DNA of 7,981 nt, taken from assembly GCA_026987085.1 (NCBI GenBank), contig JALSNH010000214.1:1-7981 (forward strand). Reading direction: 5' to 3'. How positions within the stretch are numbered: the first letter of the stretch is position 1; each line of letters begins with the position of its first letter. Below the pieces are notes generated by a model. The model ran no database searches and was not told the origin of the DNA. It worked only from the letters and a program-made list of their open reading frames with translations. The translations under genes and the position numbers were made by a program. This DNA comes from Aquificota bacterium. Lineage in GTDB: Bacteria > Aquificota > Aquificia > Aquificales > QOAS01. Below, piece by piece: positions 4,017 to 7,981 of the stretch.

Positions 4017-6278
4017 TTAAATAATCCCTACTGTTGTAGGGTTTCCATCATCTCCTTTTGCAGGTGGTTCTAAACCATTCTCTCCGTAAGGTAAGTTTGC
4101 GAATTTTATGCTCCACTTTTGGAGGAGTTTGTTTTCACTCCTAAAGTTGGTAGGATTTTTTAACTCCCAATAGAGGGGAACGCTGACGGTATAGTCCAAT
4201 ATCTGTTCTCTGATTTTGAGTTTTTCCACATAGTCGGTTTCTCTTTGATATAGTTCCAAAAGTTGGCAAACTTCATCTTTAAACCTTTCGGGTATCACCG
4301 TGATGTCCAAGATATTCCTAAACATTTGTAGGGCAAACCCTTTATCCTCCCTTAACCCTAAAGAGTGTAAACTTTCTATGTAATCCTTAGCCCGTTTGTA
4401 GTTTTCAAAATACCTAGTCCCTATGAGGTTTTCTTTGGAATAAACCGTTTCCACCAGATAGAGCTTCTTTTCTTCGTCCCACTTTCCGTTGCCTATTTGG
4501 GATATACCATTAAGGGTTAATTCCAACAGGGTTCTTGGGTAAACCGTTCCCAAACCGCTCGGGCTTTGAGTATATACAAACACGTTGGGTTCTTCGGTTG
4601 TCTTTTTACCGAAGCGGTTTACCCTTCCCAGCCTTTGAACGAAACTATCCGCGGTGGATATTTCGGTAAATAAAAAGTCCGCATCAATATTTAAAGATGC
4701 TTCCGCCAATTGGGTTGTGATCCAAACTCCTCTTTCTCCTTTGCGGAAGAATTCTTCTATTTCTCTCTCCAAGTGTTGTCTATCTTTTCTTATAAACCGG
4801 GAGTGGAGGAGTTTTGCCTCTATTTCCTTTTCCCTTAAGAGGTTTTTAATTTCCTTTGCCCTCTCCACTGTATTGGCGATAACTAAAACTTTTCCCTTTT
4901 TGGAGTATTTTGCAATTTGGTTTAAGGCTCTTTCGGAGGTTATTTCTTCGTTTATAAAACTGATGTTGTGACGGATTTTATCGGTTATAAAGGTGGCTTC
5001 GCAGTCTATTATTTCCACCAATTCCTCCCTTAAAAAGGCGGGCAAGGTGGCGGTGGTTATTAAAAATTTCCCGCCGAAGGCGGCTATTTCTTTTAATGCC
5101 TCAACAATAAAAGCTAATGTGTGGGGTTCGTATGACTGTATTTCGTCCACCACTATGCGGGCGTAGGAAAAGAGGCTTAAAACTTTTTCAAAACCCTCAT
5201 AGTGGAAGGTAAAGGGCAGTATCTGGTCGGGGGTGCAAACTATTAGAGGTTGGGAAAAATGTTTGGCCCCAAACAGGGTTTCCAAAATACCTTCACCTTT
5301 GTTGGTTTCCTCTTCCCTTTTAACCAAATAGGAGGTTGCGGAGGAGTGGAGTAGTCCCACTTTTTGGCTTCCAAAGTAGTTTTTAAACCTTTCGTAGATG
5401 GAGTTTATTGCGGTTCTAACCGGTAAGGTAAAAAATCCTTTTCTTTTTAAAAAGAGGGCTCCCGCTTCGGTTTTTCCATAACCGGTTTGAGCCACCGCTA
5501 AAAGGTTTTTATCTTTGTTTTTTAAAACGAACTCTTGCAGGTCGTTTAACTTTTTACCCTCATTTTGGAAGGTTTCTTTTAAAACTTTTTCGGTATCTAC
5601 GGGCGGTTTTTCCACCGTTAGGTCTACCTGTTTGACACTTCCCGAATGGTCAAGCCTTAGGAGAAAACCCTTTAGGAGTATATAGGTTTTCTTCAACTCC
5701 TCGGGGTTTCCTTTAAATACCTCCCTCCTCTTAAGGAGGGGGTTTTTTACCTTCTTCCCTTTAAAGAAACCGTATTCCTCCCTCCCCAAAAGGGTTCGGT
5801 AAAATTTTCTAAACCCGTTTGGTTCTAAACCGAATTCCACCGTTAGGAGGTTTAAAATATCCTCCACATCGGTGTTGTCGGGAACCCTGTGGTGGTGCAA
5901 AATAGCCAAAGCTACCAAATAGAGTTCCTCTTCGTTTAAATGGTTTCCCTCAAAAAGATATAAAAAGGCGGGGGAAACCAAATTGTGTTTTATCTCCTTT
6001 TCAACCCCTTTGGGACAGTTGAAGGTTTTGTTTCCCACCTTTTGTTGGAACTTGCAGTGAATTTTTCCGTAATCGTGGTATTTGCAAGCCAACTCTAGGA
6101 GGTTCCAAAAATTGGATTTAAACCTTTGGGGGAGCGACTCTTCTATATCGCACCCATAAAGTTCTTCTAATGTTTCCAAATTCTGTAAGAGTTTGTCGGT
6201 ATGCTCCCTTATTGTGGTTCCATCGCTCTTTGCCCAAAGGGTGTTAATTAAGTTCTCCAACCTCTGCAGGTTGTTCAT
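4017..6278 (-). CDS. cas3: Cas3 nuclease-helicase (HD plus DExH)
   Basis: Cas3 is the effector recruited to Cascade-bound DNA; it unwinds and degrades the target in the cytoplasm. The 753-residue protein has an N-terminal HD nuclease domain (about 1-215): H26, H68-D69 (KYHDYGK), H98, the HHH at 128-130, and D210 (RLDHSGS). The superfamily 2 helicase follows: Walker A AQTGYGKTEAG (263-273), DEIQ box (378-381), TTAT motif (408-411), and motif VI QRLGRVNRFG (548-557). The C-terminal part (about 600-753) is the usual accessory region. ATG 6278 is supported by AAGGAG nine bases upstream (6288-6293), and this start lies inside the end of cas8, overlapping it by 35 bp, so the two are co-translated. 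The gene is complete and all catalytic motifs are present. Its stop overlaps the opposing pseudogene by 8 bp. Confidence 0.97.
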   Translation of the reverse strand: MNNLQRLENLINTLWAKSDGTTIREHTDKLLQNLETLEELYGCDIEESLPQRFKSNFWNLLELACKYHDYGKIHCKFQQKVGNKTFNCPKGVEKEIKHNLVSPAFLYLFEGNHLNEEELYLVALAILHHHRVPDNTDVEDILNLLTVEFGLEPNGFRKFYRTLLGREEYGFFKGKKVKNPLLKRREVFKGNPEELKKTYILLKGFLLRLDHSGSVKQVDLTVEKPPVDTEKVLKETFQNEGKKLNDLQEFVLKNKDKNLLAVAQTGYGKTEAGALFLKRKGFFTLPVRTAINSIYERFKNYFGSQKVGLLHSSATSYLVKREEETNKGEGILETLFGAKHFSQPLIVCTPDQILPFTFHYEGFEKVLSLFSYARIVVDEIQSYEPHTLAFIVEALKEIAAFGGKFLITTATLPAFLREELVEIIDCEATFITDKIRHNISFINEEITSERALNQIAKYSKKGKVLVIANTVERAKEIKNLLREKEIEAKLLHSRFIRKDRQHLEREIEEFFRKGERGVWITTQLAEASLNIDADFLFTEISTADSFVQRLGRVNRFGKKTTEEPNVFVYTQSPSGLGTVYPRTLLELTLNGISQIGNGKWDEEKKLYLVETVYSKENLIGTRYFENYKRAKDYIESLHSLGLREDKGFALQMFRNILDITVIPERFKDEVCQLLELYQRETDYVEKLKIREQILDYTVSVPLYWELKNPTNFRSENKLLQKWSIKFANLPYGENGLEPPAKGDDGNPTTVGII

Positions 6279-6591
6279 TGTTTTGCGCTCCTTTAGATTC
6301 CATTTCGTTGTTCAAACCTATTAAAAAGGCGTAAGCTATGCGGTTAAATTGTTTTTCGTCCAAGGCGTCCACAAAGATTTTTGGAATAGGTTTTTCTATA
6401 TCCAAGTAGAGCCTAATAAGGTTTTGGGCAAAGGCGTCTATATCCCTTCTCCTGATAGCTTCCAAAATTCTAAAGCTGGCGGTTTCTATTTTTTTCTTAA
6501 ACCGGTCGGGGTAAAGTTCTTTTAAGGTATCTCTAACCTTCTTTCCTTCCGCAAAAGCCCAATTTATCTGCTTTTTAATGGTTTCCTCCAT
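6244..6591 (-). CDS. cas11: Internally translated small subunit Cas11
   Basis: An in-frame ATG at residue 462 of cas8 (minus strand 6591-6589) is preceded by a perfect AAGGAGG at 6600-6606 with 8-nt spacing. It would yield 115 residues starting MEETIKKQINWAFAEGKKVR and ending PAEVGELN, identical to the helical C-terminal part of the large subunit. Separate production of Cas11 from inside cas8 is established for type I-B, I-C and I-D systems, where several Cas11 copies line the Cascade belly. No separate small-subunit gene is visible here. Size and helical content fit; expression is inferred from the ribosome binding site. Confidence 0.7.
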   Translation of the reverse strand: MEETIKKQINWAFAEGKKVRDTLKELYPDRFKKKIETASFRILEAIRRRDIDAFAQNLIRLYLDIEKPIPKIFVDALDEKQFNRIAYAFLIGLNNEMESKGAQNNEQPAEVGELN

Positions 6592-7981
6592 ATTTAAACC
6601 CTCCTTAAGTAGTTCTTCAAAAAGGATTAAAAAGGTCAGACTGAAAGGCAGATTTTTAAATTCGCTTTTAATAAACTTTGCGGTTTTTATAATCCTCTCT
6701 ACAAAAGAGTTCCCTTTGATTTTTTCCACTTTTTGGAAATAGTAGGAAATTAGAAGCAACAGAAGGTGGTATAGACTTTTGCCGCTAAAGGTGTAGTCTA
6801 AAAAAATGTCAAAAATGGGATTTAAAACTTTGGGAAACCTCTCGGGAAGGTTGGTATGTTTTATAACTTCCGCAACCTTTAGCGGTATATGAAAGGTGTA
6901 AACATTGGCGGTGTTTTGAGAAATAGGTTCAATTTCCACAAAAAAGATATTGCTCAAAAGCCACTCCGATTTGGTCTCCTCCAATTTTTTGGCTATTTCG
7001 GTAAGGCTTTCCTTTATAAACTCCTTCGTTAGGAATTTTTTACTTTGTAATAGTTCGTTGAGTTCTAAAGTTGTTAAAACATCGTAGGGAATATAGACGA
7101 ATATATAACTTTCATCTTTGGTTTTATCGAGATCGAAAGAAATTTTATTAAAACCAATAACGGCAAAGTAGAGCAAAAATTCGCAATAGGGACACAGAAA
7201 AAGGGCATTTTTACCGTCGTAAAAGAAGTTTTCGAAGGTTTTGGAACTGGCAAATAGGGGGGAGAAGTTGGTTTCTTCCAAGGCTTTTATACCTTCCTCC
7301 TTTTTGTAAGCGTGGCGGGTGAAACAGAATCTGCATATCGGTGCGTCAGTATCGCATTGGTGTTCCAAAACTTTTTTTAGCTCTTTCTCTATAGCTTTCA
7401 AAATAATTTTTCGGTTGGCTTCTTTTCCTTTTTCGTTGAGTTCTTTTATTAGTTCGTTTTCCCTAATTTGGTTTAAAACCTTTTTCTTTTCCTTTTTTTG
7501 AGCTTTGGAAAGTTCTTCTTCTAACTTTTTAAGGGTATTTAAGACCTTACCGTCAACCGCAAAGGTTATAAATTCTTCGTCCACAAATTTGGGGTCAAAT
7601 TCAAAAACTTCCTTTCTTAGGTTTTCAAAATTGTTTTCGTTTGAAAATTCTATTATGTATTTTTCTAAAACATTTTTACTTATTTCTATGTTGAGTTTTT
7701 GTTTTAATTTTTCTAAATTTTCAGGAGCTTTCTTAGTATTTTTATACTTTAAATAATTCTTTATGAGTTTCGAGGTTTGATTAGATATTTGTGCTAAAGC
7801 GGAATTATTATAAAATTTTCCAATAAGTTTAAACTTATTTTCCTTTAGTAAATGTTCCGCATAAAGTTTGGGCAATTTTTCCCAAACCTCTTTAGGGATT
7901 TTTACAGTTTTTCCTTCCGCATATTCCTCTATTGGATATTGAAACTCCTTTAAAACCTTTAAAAGTCCCACCAAAGAGGCG
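6244..7981 (-). CDS. cas8: Cst1/Cas8-type Cascade large subunit, 5' end beyond window
   Basis: This is the probable large subunit of the type I-B surveillance complex, which reads the PAM and recruits Cas3. Counting from the TTG at 7974 (used for residue numbers), the visible protein has 576 residues with two zinc-binding-type pairs, CRFC (214-217) and CPYC (261-264), 43 residues apart, plus C207. A CXXC...CXXC region in an otherwise divergent large protein is the hallmark of the Cst1 family found in Tneap-type (I-B) loci next to cas3. The N part is lysine-rich with a long charged coiled coil (about 144-205); the last 115 residues are helical like a small subunit. The frame stays open (Ala-Ser before the TTG) to the window edge, so the true start is probably farther right. 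It overlaps cas3 by 35 bp. Confidence 0.82.
   Translation of the reverse strand, partial: ASLVGLLKVLKEFQYPIEEYAEGKTVKIPKEVWEKLPKLYAEHLLKENKFKLIGKFYNNSALAQISNQTSKLIKNYLKYKNTKKAPENLEKLKQKLNIEISKNVLEKYIIEFSNENNFENLRKEVFEFDPKFVDEEFITFAVDGKVLNTLKKLEEELSKAQKKEKKKVLNQIRENELIKELNEKGKEANRKIILKAIEKELKKVLEHQCDTDAPICRFCFTRHAYKKEEGIKALEETNFSPLFASSKTFENFFYDGKNALFLCPYCEFLLYFAVIGFNKISFDLDKTKDESYIFVYIPYDVLTTLELNELLQSKKFLTKEFIKESLTEIAKKLEETKSEWLLSNIFFVEIEPISQNTANVYTFHIPLKVAEVIKHTNLPERFPKVLNPIFDIFLDYTFSGKSLYHLLLLLISYYFQKVEKIKGNSFVERIIKTAKFIKSEFKNLPFSLTFLILFEELLKEGLNMEETIKKQINWAFAEGKKVRDTLKELYPDRFKKKIETASFRILEAIRRRDIDAFAQNLIRLYLDIEKPIPKIFVDALDEKQFNRIAYAFLIGLNNEMESKGAQNNEQPAEVGELN
6600..6606 (-). promoter_or_regulatory. 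Ribosome binding site inside cas8
   Basis: AAGGAGG on the minus strand, 8 nt before the ATG at 6591. It encodes Lys-Glu-Gly of cas8, yet matches the anti-Shine-Dalgarno at all seven bases, at least as well as the sites before cas2 (AAGGAG) and cas3 (AAGGAG), which supports internal initiation of Cas11. Confidence 0.7.

Larger units (their letters stand above)
3403..4024 (+). pseudogene. Small coiled-coil/membrane protein gene split by a mobile element
   Basis: The 5' part starts at ATG 3403 behind a perfect AAGGAGG (3390-3396) and encodes MAGQVMDLLDRLEEILKQSL before the element begins; a TAA at 3466-3468, inside the element, ends the reading. The 3' part (3744-4024) continues PEDKAKEAKRIIAELSQE and ends LLNLLKVLK. 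Removing 3464-3743 joins ...TCT TTA C to CG GAG GAT and restores one frame of 113 residues without any base change. The restored protein is a charged coiled coil (TKEDLYKVKEELKEDIYRIE) with one C-terminal membrane segment (about ILLWVVVILSG). It recalls DUF1640-like small coiled-coil proteins, but I cannot assign a function. The 3' part might still be translated from TTG 3812 (AAGG just upstream), giving 70 residues. Its stop overlaps the end of cas3 by 8 bp. Confidence 0.8.

Noticed and set aside
4654..4971. Plus-strand open frame opposite cas3, and similar frames at 2234-2452 (minus), 7319-7501 and 7505-7756 (plus)
   Set aside because: All lie antisense to genes with clear motifs, are Ser/Phe-rich as expected from the reverse of Lys/Glu-rich coding DNA, and lack ribosome binding sites.

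Overview
The window is a CRISPR-Cas locus of a probably thermophilic bacterium. Proteins are very rich in Lys and Glu, coding DNA is AT-rich, and there are bacterial -35/-10 promoters and AAGGAG ribosome binding sites. The style resembles Aquificota (Aquificae), but this is an inference, not a match to a known genome.

Layout: (1) 32-1120, a CRISPR array of 17 repeats (29 bp) and 16 spacers. In the crRNA sense it lies on the minus strand: the reverse-complement repeat ends in ATTGAAAC, the usual 5' handle of type I-B crRNAs. The worn terminal repeat is at the left and the leader at the right. (2) 1121-1368, a leader/divergent regulatory region with a good leftward promoter for pre-crRNA and a weaker rightward promoter for the cas operon. 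(3) 1369-3347, a rightward adaptation operon: a ribbon-helix-helix (CopG-like) regulator, cas1, cas2 and cas4, tightly packed or overlapping. (4) 3403-4024, a small coiled-coil/membrane protein gene split by a 280-bp IS200/IS605-type element (3464-3743). The element has lost its transposase and almost all of tnpB but keeps both end hairpins, a strong promoter and an omega-RNA-like 3' end. Removing it after TTTAC restores the host reading frame exactly. (5) 4017-7981, a leftward interference operon read from the right edge: a CXXC...CXXC large subunit (Cst1/Cas8 type, 5' end beyond the window) followed by cas3 (HD nuclease plus helicase). Inside cas8, a perfect AAGGAGG eight bases before an in-frame ATG predicts separate translation of a 115-residue Cas11 small subunit.

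Working together: Cas1-Cas2-Cas4 add spacers at the leader end (right side of the array), probably controlled by the RHH protein; pre-crRNA runs leftward; Cas8/Cas11 and Cas3 provide recognition and degradation. cas5, cas6 and cas7 are not in the window and would be expected beyond the right edge. The two cas operons converge on the interrupted gene.

The observations most worth following are the miniature omega-RNA element caught in a gene it interrupts cleanly, the RHH gene with candidate operators in the adaptation operon, the hidden cas11, an exactly duplicated spacer, and a spacer that itself looks like a CRISPR repeat.
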